Positions 1 through 8,966 of a stretch of DNA of 64,000 nucleotides are shown one piece after another (the first letter of the stretch is position 1; every line of letters begins with the position of its first letter). A program made the translations under genes and the position numbers. Source of the DNA: Cynocephalus volans (taxonomy: Eukaryota; Chordata; Mammalia; Dermoptera; Cynocephalidae); NCBI RefSeq assembly GCF_027409185.1, contig NC_084470.1:32725001-32789000 (forward strand). Direction: 5' to 3'. The notes under the pieces are model-generated. The model had not been told where the DNA came from. It was given only the letters and a program-made list of their open reading frames with translations, and made no database searches.

Positions 1-199
1 AGAAATGAATGCAACATATAGGAAGCAATTATGAACATGGTAGGTATGAATCCAACTATAATAATAATCATTTTAAATGTGAATGGTCTAAATACACTAA
101 ATAAAAGATTATCAGAGTGAATAAAAAATAACAAGACCTAATTATATGTTGTTTACAAGAAACTTAAATATACTCAGATAGGTTAAAAATAAAGGGGCT

Positions 200-552
200 G
201 ATTTGAAGCAACATGATTGAGTCTGGAGAAAATTGTGTTAAGTAAAAAAAACCAGACAAAGAAACAGAAATACTGCATGTTCTCATAACTGGCTGCTAGG
301 ACGGATGGGAAGGGAAGGGGGGAGGGAAGGAGGAAAGGAGGAAGGAAGGAAGGAAAGAAGGAAAGAAAAGACAACAACAATACATTGAACTTTCAGAAGG
401 AGAGAACAGACCTAAGGATACTAGAGATGGGGGGTAGGGAGTGAGGGGATTTGGGAAATGATAGGTCAGGCAAAAGGCATAAAGAAAAACCATGATTTGT
501 AAGAATGAATATACTAATAATAAATAAAAATTTTAAATAAATAAATAAAAAT
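200..552 (+). mobile_element. 5'-truncated L1 3' end insertion with TSD
   Basis: About 350 bp of L1 3' end. It contains the end of ORF2 (tactgcatgttctcataact), a G-rich purine tract at 300-440 and an AATAAATAAATAAA-type tail at 527-552. It is flanked by the 12-bp duplication aataaaggggct (188-199 and 553-564), so it inserted by target-primed reverse transcription into the older L1. Its segment 390-525 resembles the 3' end of the composite element at 16.8-18 kb. Confidence 0.8.
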
Positions 553-587
553 AATAAAGGGGCTAGAGAAATATGTATCATGCCAAC

Positions 588-885
588 ACTACAAGGGGTT
601 TCCAAAAAGATCATGGAAAATGCATATTATGAAACAACTATGCATGGATTGCAAAAATGTTTTGCAGCAAAATAAACTTGTAATAACTTGTTATAACATG
701 TCTGAACAGGATTGGTTTGAGGCACAAAGAAAGATAAGACATCAGTTTGAAAAGAGTCCCTATCAGAGCAACATGCTGCTAAAAATCAAAGCCAAAATTA
801 CATCAAATTTATGGTGAAGCTTGGGTAGAAGAATAATGAAATCATTGATGCTTTACAAAAAGTTTATGGGACAATGCCCCCAAAA
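588..885 (+). mobile_element. Mariner (Hsmar2-like) 5' fragment
   Basis: Starts with a terminal-inverted-repeat-like sequence (ggtttccaaaaagatcatgg). It continues into a frame containing MSEQDWFEAQRKIRHQFEKS and then, after a frame shift, a helix-turn-helix-like MVKLG...NNEIIDALQKVYG. This resembles the N-terminal part of mariner transposases of the Hsmar2 type. It is truncated at about 885, where L1 sequence resumes, and has no catalytic domain. Confidence 0.6.
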
Positions 886-1345
886 ATCAGAATTCAGAAC
901 AAGGAAAATTATCAGGGATAAAGTGGGGCATGATATAAAAGTGTCAATTCTCCAAGAAGACATAACAATCCTAAACATGTATGCAGCTAACAGCAGAGTC
1001 AAAATCTATGAACTGAAAGGAGAAACAAAAATCTACTATTATAGTTGGAGACTCACAACTGTCAATAATTGACAGGTCAAAAAGGCAGAAAATCAATGAG
1101 GATATAGTTGACCTAAAAAGCAGTATCAATGAACTTGATTTCATCGATATTTACAGACTATTTTATCCAACAGCCGCAGAATACACATTTTTTTCTCAAG
1201 TGGATAGGGAACTTTCACAAGACAGACCACATTCTGAGCCATAAATGGTATCTTAAATTTAAAAGACTAGAAAGTATATAAAATATCTTCTCAGATCACA
1301 GTACAATTAAACTAGAAAACAATAACTGAAAAATACCAAATATTT

Positions 1346-1584
1346 CAATTTTTTTTAAATTAGAAAACACTGTTTATTTGGGACTTTGATTTGAATCAAA
1401 TAGTAGTTCTATAATTGTCAATAATATTGTATCTTTTGTGCTTTGATTTAATCCCATCAGTTTCTGCCTAATCTCTCTCCCATTTTTTACTTATCTCCCA
1501 TTATAACATTTATCACAGCAGTATTTAATTTTTATTTCCACATTGATATCTGCACTAAACTTGCTTTGTTGTTGCTGTTGTTGT
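1346..1584. other. Unassigned AT-rich spacer
   Basis: No repeat or gene recognised between two L1 copies; AT-rich with short T runs and a TTG/CTG stretch at 1566-1586. Confidence 0.5.
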
Positions 1585-1986
1585 TTCATATTCTTTTATT
1601 GACTATACATATTCATGGGGCACAGAGTTGACCATCAGCACCAGTGCCCAAGACGTGATGATCAGATCGATACTACCAGCCTGCCCACCACCACAAATCG
1701 CAATTATTCCCTGTGTCCCCCAACCAACCTCTCCCCAGCCCCCACCCAATCCCCCTCACCCCCTGCCAGCAAACCTAGGTCAGTTCTCTCCCTCCACAAG
1801 TCCAATGCACCACTATGGTCTTTCTTTCTTTCCTTCAGTCTCTCTTAGTTCCCACAAATGAGTGAGGACATGTAGTATTTTTCCCTCTGCGCTTGGTTTA
1901 TTTGACTTCACATAATTTTCTCCAAGCTCACCCACATCGCTGTGAATGGCAGAATTTCATTCTTTTTTATGGCTGAGTAGTATTCC

Positions 1987-2059
<73 letters not shown>

Positions 2060-3163
2060 CACATTTTCCTTACCCATCATCCATCTATGGACATTTAGAT
2101 TGGTTCCATATCTTGCCTATTGAAAATAGAACTGCAATGAACATTGGAGTGTGGGTTTCCCTTCAGCATGATAATTTCCATTCTTTTGGGTATATATCCA
2201 GAAGTGGGATTGCTGGATCATATGGTAGCTCTATCTGTAATTTGAGAAATCTCCATACTTTTTCCATAGTGGCTGTAATAACTTAAAGTCCCAGCAACAG
2301 TGTAGAAGAGTTCCTCTTTCTCTGCATCCTTGCCATCATTTGTTATTCTCAGTCTTATTGAGTATAGCCAGTCTAACTGGGGTGTGATATCTCAATGTGG
2401 CTTAAATTTGCCTTTCCCTGATGATTAGTGATGCTGAGCATTTTTTCAGGTACCTGTTGGTCATTTGTATGTCTTCCTTCAAAAAATGTCTATTCATCTC
2501 CTTTTCCCATTTTTTATTAGAGTTGTTTGGTTCTTACTGTGTAATTGTTTTAGTTCCTTGTATATCAGGGATATTAATCCCTTGTCAGATATAGAGTTTG
2601 CAAATATTTCTCCCATTCTCTAGTTTGTCTTCTCATTCTGTTGATTGTTTTCTTTGCTGTGCAGAAGCTTTTTAGTTTGATATAATCCCACTTGTTTACT
2701 TTTTTTTCCTTTGTTGCTTGTGCTTTTGGGGTCTTATTCATAAAGTCTTTGCACAGTCCTACTTCCTGAAGTGTTTTCCCTATGTTTTTCTTCAGTAGTT
2801 GCATAGTGTCAGGTCTTATACTTAAGTCTTTAATCCATTTTGAGTTGATTTTGATATATGGTGAGAGGTGCAGGTCTAGTTTTATTCTTCTGCATATGGA
2901 TGTCCAATTTTCCCAGCACCATTTATTAAAGGGGCAATCTTTTTTCAATGTATGTTCTTCTTACCTTTGTCAAAGATCACTTGGCTGTAAGTATGTGGGT
3001 TGATTTCTGGGTTCTCTATTCTGTTCCATTAGTCTGAGTGTCTATTTTTATGCCAGTACTATGCTATAGCTTTGTAGTATAGTTTGAAGTCAGGGAGTAT
3101 CGTGCCTCCAGCTTTATTTTTCATTTTATTTATAATAAATAAATAAATTTGGCTATTCATTGT
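1585..3163 (-). mobile_element. L1 3' part (3'UTR and ORF2 C-terminus), split by an ERV
   Basis: On the - strand this is the 3'UTR (about 1585-1870) and the C-terminal third of ORF2 (about 1870-3163). The antisense frame at 2574-2948 contains [13 protein letters not shown] and [12 protein letters not shown], typical of L1 ORF2. The rest of the same L1 resumes at 8967 after the ERV. The 3'UTR matches the short fragment at 32111-32256, so both belong to one lineage-specific L1 group. Confidence 0.85.
1989..2057. repeat. (TG)n microsatellite, about 34 units
   Basis: Uninterrupted TG dinucleotides inside the L1. It sits where ORF2 normally has a short TACACACA run before the ATGGAATACTA motif, so it probably expanded from that seed. 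The open frame through it is only a repeat artefact. Confidence 0.95.
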
Positions 3164-3565
3164 TGTTGGGAAAATATAAGGAAAATGGTCAGGGCCCCTT
3201 GGATGTTGGAGTCTTGCTGAGCATCTGAGGTGGGTATGCACATGCACACAGGTGTTCCTTGTTATTGTCTAATGTGATTGTGCATGTGCATCCAGGGTTT
3301 GGTGGGTTTTTTTTTTTTTTTTTTTTGGATTGTGGATTTGAGTAAGAAGGACTAATGGCACAGATGCATGAAGCTTCTAGAGGACACACTGGGAAGCCAT
3401 ATTAGGTCGACTGTTCCTAGTTCTGAATAAATCCTATTATTTCTTCACCCACAATTCAAAGGACCTTTTCCTATTACTTAGCTCATAGGCCTGTGTGTGA
3501 AGGGTTTGTGACCCAGTCTGGACAATGGGCTTGAGGGGTCTCTGAGACCTAGCCCTAGCTCTACA
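3164..3565 (+). repeat. ERV 5' LTR
   Basis: 402 bp, beginning TGTTGGG and ending CTACA, matched by 8558-8961. It contains a T22-type homopolymer at about 3308-3327 and an AATAAA signal at 3427 (ctgaataaatcc) in the R/U5-like part. Confidence 0.9.
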
Positions 3566-3567
3566 AT

Positions 3568-3590
3568 TGGTGTAGTCAACAGCAGGATTC
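3568..3590 (+). promoter_or_regulatory. ERV primer-binding site, tRNA-Ser type
   Basis: TGGTGTAGTCAACAGCAGG starts two bases after the LTR. It pairs with the 3' end of serine tRNA (AGA/TGA isoacceptors, ...CTACGCCA), allowing one mismatch and a two-base insertion. Serine priming is known for the HERV-S/HERV18 branch of class III ERVs. Confidence 0.6.
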
Positions 3591-3627
3591 TGAGCAGGTA
3601 CGGGAGCCAAAAGCCCCTTGGGAGAAG

Positions 3628-3860
3628 GAGGAAATGTGGCTACTCTTGAATATGTTGTGCCCTATGGCCACTTTCCTGTTGACCAGGATCTGGTTGCTGC
3701 TCACAATACTGCAAGTCAGCGTAGATCAGACACTACATTGGAGAACTGCTTGGGAGGGGGAGGAAATGTGGCTATCCATGAGTATGTGGTGCCCGGTGGC
3801 CACTTTTCTGTTGACTGGAGCCTGACTACTACTGCTCACTATACTGTAAGCTGATCGAGA
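3628..3860 (+). repeat. 132-bp tandem duplication in the ERV leader
   Basis: gaggaaatgtggcta starts at 3628 and again at 3760. Both are followed by similar sequence (tatggccacttt / ggtggccactttt, then tgttgac and ctcac..tactg), giving almost two copies with a 132-bp period just before gag. The copies have diverged clearly, so the duplication is old. Confidence 0.75.
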
Positions 3861-3898
3861 TTTGAAGCAGAAAGCACAGTTCTTGGAAACACGGATAA

Positions 3899-4630
3899 AT
3901 GTCCTGGAGGATGACGTGCAGCAACTGGCCACCCCTGCTTCTCACACCAGGGAGGACCAAAAAACCTAGTGGTGAGTTGGGGGAGACTGTGCATCTCCAG
4001 GCACAACCTGTTGTGCATCAGAAAGTGAAGCATGAGCAGCCGATGGAACCAGGTGGACAACCAGCAAGCAATCCACAGGTGACTCAATTCACTACCTATG
4101 TCCCGTATACCCAGGTTGAATTAGTTGACTTGGGGAGACAGTTTTGGCAGAAACAGGGGGAGCCCCTGGCTGCTTGGCTGCTGCGGTTATGGGACCTAGG
4201 GGTGGATAGTGTGATTTGCTCTATGAGGAGATGGAAAAATTGGCCTCCATCACCATGCACTCATCCCTGAAGCAGCAGCTACAGAATAGCTGCAGGTATG
4301 CACAAGGGCCAGGTAATCACTCCTTAATGGAATAGGTGAATGCAGCTGCCCAAACTGTGTGGGAAAATGCTGGAGAACTGCCCAAGATTATGAGTGAGTG
4401 ACAAACATATGCTGAGTTGGTTCAAATAATTCAGGAGCTGGGGATGCGGCAGTCCATGTTTAATGTGACCACTCATGGCCCGGACGATGAAAATTTTATA
4501 GACAGCATGAGAGACATAGTCCTGCAAAATGCCCCATCAACATCCTTTGGGTCACTGATGGCCATACTGGCCCCATACATTGGTCATCCTATACATGAGG
4601 TAATGACCATGATAGCCAGCTTGGGTTAAG
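3899..4630 (+). pseudogene. ERV gag remnant
   Basis: ERVL-type Gag in broken frames. The first part (to about 4270) ends in PGEPLAAWLLRLWD-like sequence (here QGEPLAAWLLRLWDLGVDS). After a frame change and a TGA the capsid region continues as YAELVQIIQELGMRQSMF and ends in a stop at 4627-4629. No zinc knuckle (CCHC) was seen. The position after the leader and before the protease supports the call. Confidence 0.75.
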
Positions 4631-4960
4631 TAGAGGACATCAGACAAGAAAAAGGGATCCAAAAGGTGGCTAAGACCAAATCCCCAAGAAATACTTGGGA
4701 TTTTATCCCAAAGGGACCAAGCAAGACTAGCCATAAGCAGATGTGGCTTGACTTGGGTTGAGAGCAAGAAAATTGACCGGCAGTCAAATGCAGTCCTGTT
4801 TGCCTTGTGGCAACAATTGTGCCCTGAACAGCATTTCACCAAACGTTGGGAAACAGGTGGCAAGGTACGCTCAGTGGATCTAAAGGATTTTTTGGTTGCT
4901 CCTGAGGAGGCAGATGAACTATTCCATTTTGATTAGGGAACAGGCCAAGGTACTTGTCTT

Positions 4961-5286
4961 TTGGGGGCAGGTGAGAACCAGAGGCCTCATGTTGAATTGG
5001 CAGTATATTGGTCAAGGACAAATGTGCAGAGTGTTTTGGCACTGGTGGGTATAGGCAGAGAATGTAGCCTGATACATGGCAATCCAGATAAGTTTCCAAG
5101 GGCCACAGTTCATGTAGATGGCTATGGAGGACATACTATTGAAGGCAAAGCTGTGTCATTGCCATTGGGCATAGGAAGATTACTTCCTTGTGTATACACT
5201 GTATATATATCTCCAGTAGCTGAATACATCTTGGGTATGGATGTACTTTATGTTTTGCATCTGCAAACAACAGGTGGAGAGTTTTG
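4961..5286 (+). pseudogene. ERV protease remnant
   Basis: An open stretch of about 108 codons between gag and RT. The segment ALVGIGRECSLIHG lines up with the retroviral aspartic protease active site (LVDTGAxxSxI), but the catalytic Asp-Thr-Gly has become Gly-Ile-Gly, so it could not cleave. The later ILGMDVL matches the conserved LG.D.L near the protease C-terminus. The frame stops at 5284-5286, just before RT. Confidence 0.65.
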
Positions 5287-5311
5287 ACTCCGAATACAGA
5301 CAGTAAAGCCT

Positions 5312-6353
5312 GTGTTATGGGGATATGCAAAACATGACCCACAGGTGTTACCCAAACCAAGATGTGTAGTTAACATAAATCAGTATCGCCTACCAGGAGG
5401 ACATGCAGAGATAGGCGCCACTATATTGGAGTTAGAGAAAGTCGGCATTATTCATCCGGTTCACAGCCCATTTAATGCTCTGGTATGGCCAGTGAAAAAG
5501 CCTGATGGTACCTGGAGAATGACTGTAGACTATTAAGAACTAGACAAAGTAGTGCCTCCTTTGCATGTAGCAGTGCCTTCAGTTCATGACTTGGTGATCA
5601 GCTGATGACTCAGCTGGGAACTTATCATTATGTGTTGGACCTTGTAAATGCTTTTTTCTCCATTCCAGTATCAGCTGATAGCCAAGATCCATTTGCCTTC
5701 ACATGGGAAGGGAGACAGTGGACCTTTCAGTATTGCTCCAAGGTTATCTGCATAGCCCAACCATCCGTCATAGCTTGGTGGCTGGGGACCTAGCCAAATG
5801 GACTAGGCCCAGCAAAGTTACAATGTTTCACTACATTGATGATGTGTTATTAACTCCTGATTCTTTTGCAGATTTAACCCAGGCAGCATCAACACTGCTA
5901 AGTCATTTGGAACAATGTGGGTGGGCTGTGAACACAGCCAAGGTGCAAGGATCTGGGCTGTCAGTCAAATTCCTAGGAGTGGTCTGGTTGGGTAAGACAA
6001 GAGTCATCCCAGAAGCTATTACATACAAGATACAGACATACCCTCAGCCCACAACTGTAGCTCAGCTGCAGACATATTTGGGACTTCTGGGGTATTAGAG
6101 AGCTTTTGTACCCCATATGGCCCAAGTGGCATGCCCACTATATGCATTCACAAAGAAAGGAGCCCCCTGGAATTGGACTGAGGAAGTAGAACAGACTTAC
6201 TGGGCTACAAAAAGGACAATACAGCAAGTACAGTGTTTACAAGTGGCTGATCCAACTAAGCCTTTTGAATTAGATGTACATATAACCCAAGAGGGGTTAG
6301 GATGGGATTTGTGGCAGAGACAAGACTGGTTCCAAACACCTGTAGTATTCTGA
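5312..6353 (+). pseudogene. ERV reverse transcriptase remnant
   Basis: RT fingers and palm lie in three broken frames. 5312-5536 covers the start (LPGGHAEIGATILELEKVGII, PDGTWRMTVDY, then a stop). 5605-5790 contains LDLVNAFFSIP with the first catalytic Asp. After a one-base frame shift near 5735, 5703-6098 holds the catalytic YIDD box (5832-5843). 6117-6353 is the thumb/connection (GAPWNWTEEVEQTYW). The two Asp of YIDD and the LVNAFFSIP Asp survive, but stops at 5534 and 6096 and the frame shift kill the gene. Confidence 0.85.
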
Positions 6354-6779
6354 TTTCAGCTCTGGAAGGGTGCTGAAGTATGCTATTCTCTAACAGAAAA
6401 ACAGCTAGCAGCGGTGTATTCTGCCTTGATGGCCACTGAAGCTATCATAGGAACTGCCAGAGTCCTAGTAAGCATAACATACCCCATAACAGATTGGCTG
6501 CGCATGTGGGCAACCAACCCTAAAATGGGTGTAGTTCAGACTCCCACTCTGTCTAAATAGGGAGCATATATAGAACAAAAAAGCACAGTGTCAATGAGTT
6601 CTCTGTCCAAAGAGTTGCAAACTGTGCTAGGACCAGTAGAGGTTGTGGAGGGAACTTTGGCACAACTTTTACCCATGGAGGTGAAGGCTACACCTTTCCT
6701 TGGGGGACAGGGAACTATCACAGAGCAAGCTTGGTATACAAGTTGCTCTAGCATGGGACCCTAAGCATTGTGGACAGCT

Positions 6780-7170
6780 GTTGCTTAACAGATACCATGG
6801 TATGAAAACGGCTCAGGGCAAAGCATTCAATTGGCTGAACTGAGAGCATATGGATGTTGATAAAAAATGAGCTTGGGCCATTGACCATCAATACTGACAG
6901 CTGGGCTGTGTACAAAGGTTTAACCCTTTGTATCTCTACTTGGAAATATCAGTGGTGGATAGTAGGCCTTCAACCCCTGTGGGGACAAGCCATGTGGCAA
7001 GAGTTATGGGAATTGGGACATGAGAAAGAAGTAACTCTTTTCCATGTCACAGGACACTTCACCTTAGCCAGTCCAGGAAATGACGAAGCTGATGCCTTGG
7101 CTGAGGTAAGATGGATGAAGAGAGCCCCAGCTGCTGATGTAGCCCAGTGGTTACATCAACGAATGTAGTA
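6780..7170 (+). pseudogene. ERV RNase H remnant
   Basis: The frame 6854-7168 contains INTDSWAVYKGL (with the conserved TDS Asp), the WKYQWWIVGLQPLWG segment and VTGHFTLASPGNDEADALAE, which carries the C-terminal His and Asp typical of retroviral RNase H. It follows RT after a degraded stretch (6354-6850) with several stops. It ends in TAG at 7166-7168. Confidence 0.75.
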
Positions 7171-7625
7171 TGCTGGCAGCAAAACCGTGTGGATGGTGGC
7201 TCAAATATGGGCCTTGCCTATAAAATGGGAAGATGTAGTGAATGCATGTCATGCTCATCCAGTATGTGCTCAAGAGAGTCCACACCCCTGGTGGATGTCC
7301 CATACAGATGGGCAAATAACTCAAGGAAGGTTGCCCCTGACTCGATGGCAAGTGGATTTTGTCAGACCACTGTCAAGATCAGAGAATTCCAGATACATCT
7401 TCACTGCTATTGATATGGCTACTGGTCTTTTGTTTGTGTGGCCTTGTAAGGCCAGAGAGCAGGTAAACACTGTGAAGGCATTGAATAGCCTTTTGGCCAT
7501 GTATGGCTGACCTGTAGTCACAGAGAGTGATAATGGAACCCACTTTACTGGACAGGGGGTTCAGAGGTGGGCGTCCCAGTTGTCTGTTCAGTGGAAGTTA
7601 CATGTACAGTAAGGGACTAAGGCTA
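7171..7625 (+). pseudogene. ERV integrase remnant, catalytic core truncated
   Basis: The N-terminal zinc-binding region is eroded (CHAHPVCAQ). The core follows: LTRWQVDFVRPL contains the first catalytic Asp (7355-7357). After an in-frame TGA (7508-7510) the sequence TESDNGTHFTG gives the second Asp (7529-7531). The part with the third catalytic residue (Glu) is missing: the retroviral reading ends around 7600-7625 and resumes further downstream, indicating an internal deletion. Confidence 0.75.
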
Positions 7626-7713
7626 TCCGCTCAACCTGAAGGCATGGACATGGCAGTTATGGCCGACAGTCAGGATACTAAATGAGAGACCCCACAAGGG
7701 CAGGCCCTCTCCA

Positions 7714-8260
7714 GTGGAAGCTCTGTTGCATAGGACTGCAGCACCTATACAACTGCAAGTCACTACTAAAGATAAGCTTTTGAAGCCAGGATATGGCAAG
7801 AATGGAAATATTCTCTTACCGGCCCCAACCTGTTTACAACAGGGACAGACAGTACAATGGAAATGGCCTTGTAGAATAGAAGCCCCCCATATATGCTGGG
7901 TAGGCCCAATAGGGCCTTGGGGGAAAGGATTAGAAGAAAACTTGCAAGTTTCACCTTGGGTGAGAAGTACCTGGCCTCCTCAAGTAAAGATAACATGGTC
8001 TGAAACAGATAAGTGCTCTATTCCAAAGGGCACCTTTGTATTATCATTATGGCCAATTATGAGTTCCCCTACACTGTTATATGTAGAACCTACAGATCTC
8101 CAACAGTGTTAGCGGATAAAGTATGGTATCATAAACCAGGTAAGATACCTATTCCCGCAACCATCCTTTCTCAGGATGGCAAAATGGCATGTATCTTACC
8201 AGAGGGGCAAGAACTTCCCCTATTGATACCAATAACCCTTATGTCTTTTCACCCATAGTG
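7714..8260 (+). pseudogene. ERV pol C-terminal domain (position of ERVL dUTPase)
   Basis: Two overlapping open stretches (7714-8109 and 8013-8258) lie downstream of integrase. They read as a domain with LLPAPTCLQQGQTVQWKW, VGPIGPWGKGLEENLQVSP, and at the end PGKIPIPATILSQDG and LPEGQELPLLIPI. ERVL-type elements carry a dUTPase here, but I see none of its diagnostic motifs, so the function is left open. The region 8261-8545 has no coding potential and no env. Confidence 0.45.
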
Positions 8261-8545
8261 TTCTGGCTGTAGGCACTGCACCAGAGTAATGTGATCAATG
8301 TGTCGGCCTACTGAATATGCATTGAACTTTCCATCAGTATAACTACAGCATTCCCATGGAAAATCCCACCAATGATGACTACTAACCTGACATGTGCAGC
8401 TAATAATTGAAAGGACAGAACTACAGGATAAGCCTTAAGGCATATTGAACACACAATAGGTTATATGAATGTAAGGGTCATTTATCCTCGCTGAAGAAAC
8501 ATTGTGGAAGATTCTGAATACATAGATTGTAAGGTGAGGGATACT

Positions 8546-8557
8546 GAAGGGGTGGAT
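8546..8557 (+). promoter_or_regulatory. ERV polypurine tract
   Basis: GAAGGGGTGGAT directly precedes the 3' LTR; the expected plus-strand primer site, slightly degraded. Confidence 0.6.
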
Positions 8558-8691
8558 TGTTGGAAAAATATAAGGAAAATGGTCAGGGCCCCTCGGATGT
8601 TCGGAGTCTTGCCGAGCATCTGAGGTGGGTATGCATGTGTGCACGGGTGTTCCTTGTTATTGTCTAATGTGATTGTTCATGTGCAGCTGGG

Positions 8692-8722
<31 letters not shown>

Positions 8723-8961
8723 GGATTATGGACTTGAGTAAAAAGGACTAATGGCGCAGATGTGTGAAGCTTCTAGAGGACACTCCAGGAAGCCATATCA
8801 GGTTGACTGTTCCTAGTTCTGAATAAATCCTATTATTTCTTCACTCATGGCTCCAAGGACCTTTTCCTATTACCTAGCTCATAGATCTGTGTGTGAAGGG
8901 TTTGTGACCCAGTCTGGACAATGGGCTTGAGGGGTCTGTGAGACCTAGCCCTAGCTCTATA
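8558..8961 (+). repeat. ERV 3' LTR
   Basis: 404 bp, TGTTGGA...CTATA, homologous along its whole length to 3164-3565. The terminal CA has become TA. Where the 5' LTR has a plain T run, this LTR has (TTTTG)n at about 8693-8722. Confidence 0.9.
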
Positions 8962-8966
8962 ATTGT

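Larger units (their letters stand above)
1..1345 (+). mobile_element. Old L1 ORF2 5' region, interrupted
   Basis: Pieces at 1-199, 565-587 and 886-1345 translate, with stops and frame breaks, to the endonuclease part of L1 ORF2. One reads LNVNGLNTLNKRLSE near the start; another reads QEDITILNMYAANS around 955-1000. The gaps are filled by a short L1 insertion (200-552) and a mariner fragment (588-885). The copy is clearly dead, and its left end lies outside the window. Confidence 0.8.
3164..8961 (+). mobile_element. Class III (ERVL-like) endogenous retrovirus provirus
   Basis: A complete LTR-to-LTR provirus of 5.8 kb inserted into the antisense L1. It is flanked by the 5-bp target duplication attgt (3159-3163 and 8962-8966). 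Order: LTR, tRNA-Ser-type primer site, leader with a tandem duplication, gag, protease, RT, RNase H, integrase, a C-terminal domain, polypurine tract, LTR. There is no env, as is usual for ERVL-type elements. All genes carry stops and frame shifts. By hand the LTRs differ at roughly 30-35 of about 380 aligned sites, so this is an old, inactive copy. Confidence 0.9.

Noticed and set aside
1990-2286. Open frame starting with a (Cys-Val)n run
   Set aside because: Product of the TG microsatellite followed by antisense L1 ORF2.
8261-8545. A possible env gene in the ERV
   Set aside because: Only about 290 bp between the last pol frame and the polypurine tract, with no long frame, signal peptide or fusion-peptide-like stretch.
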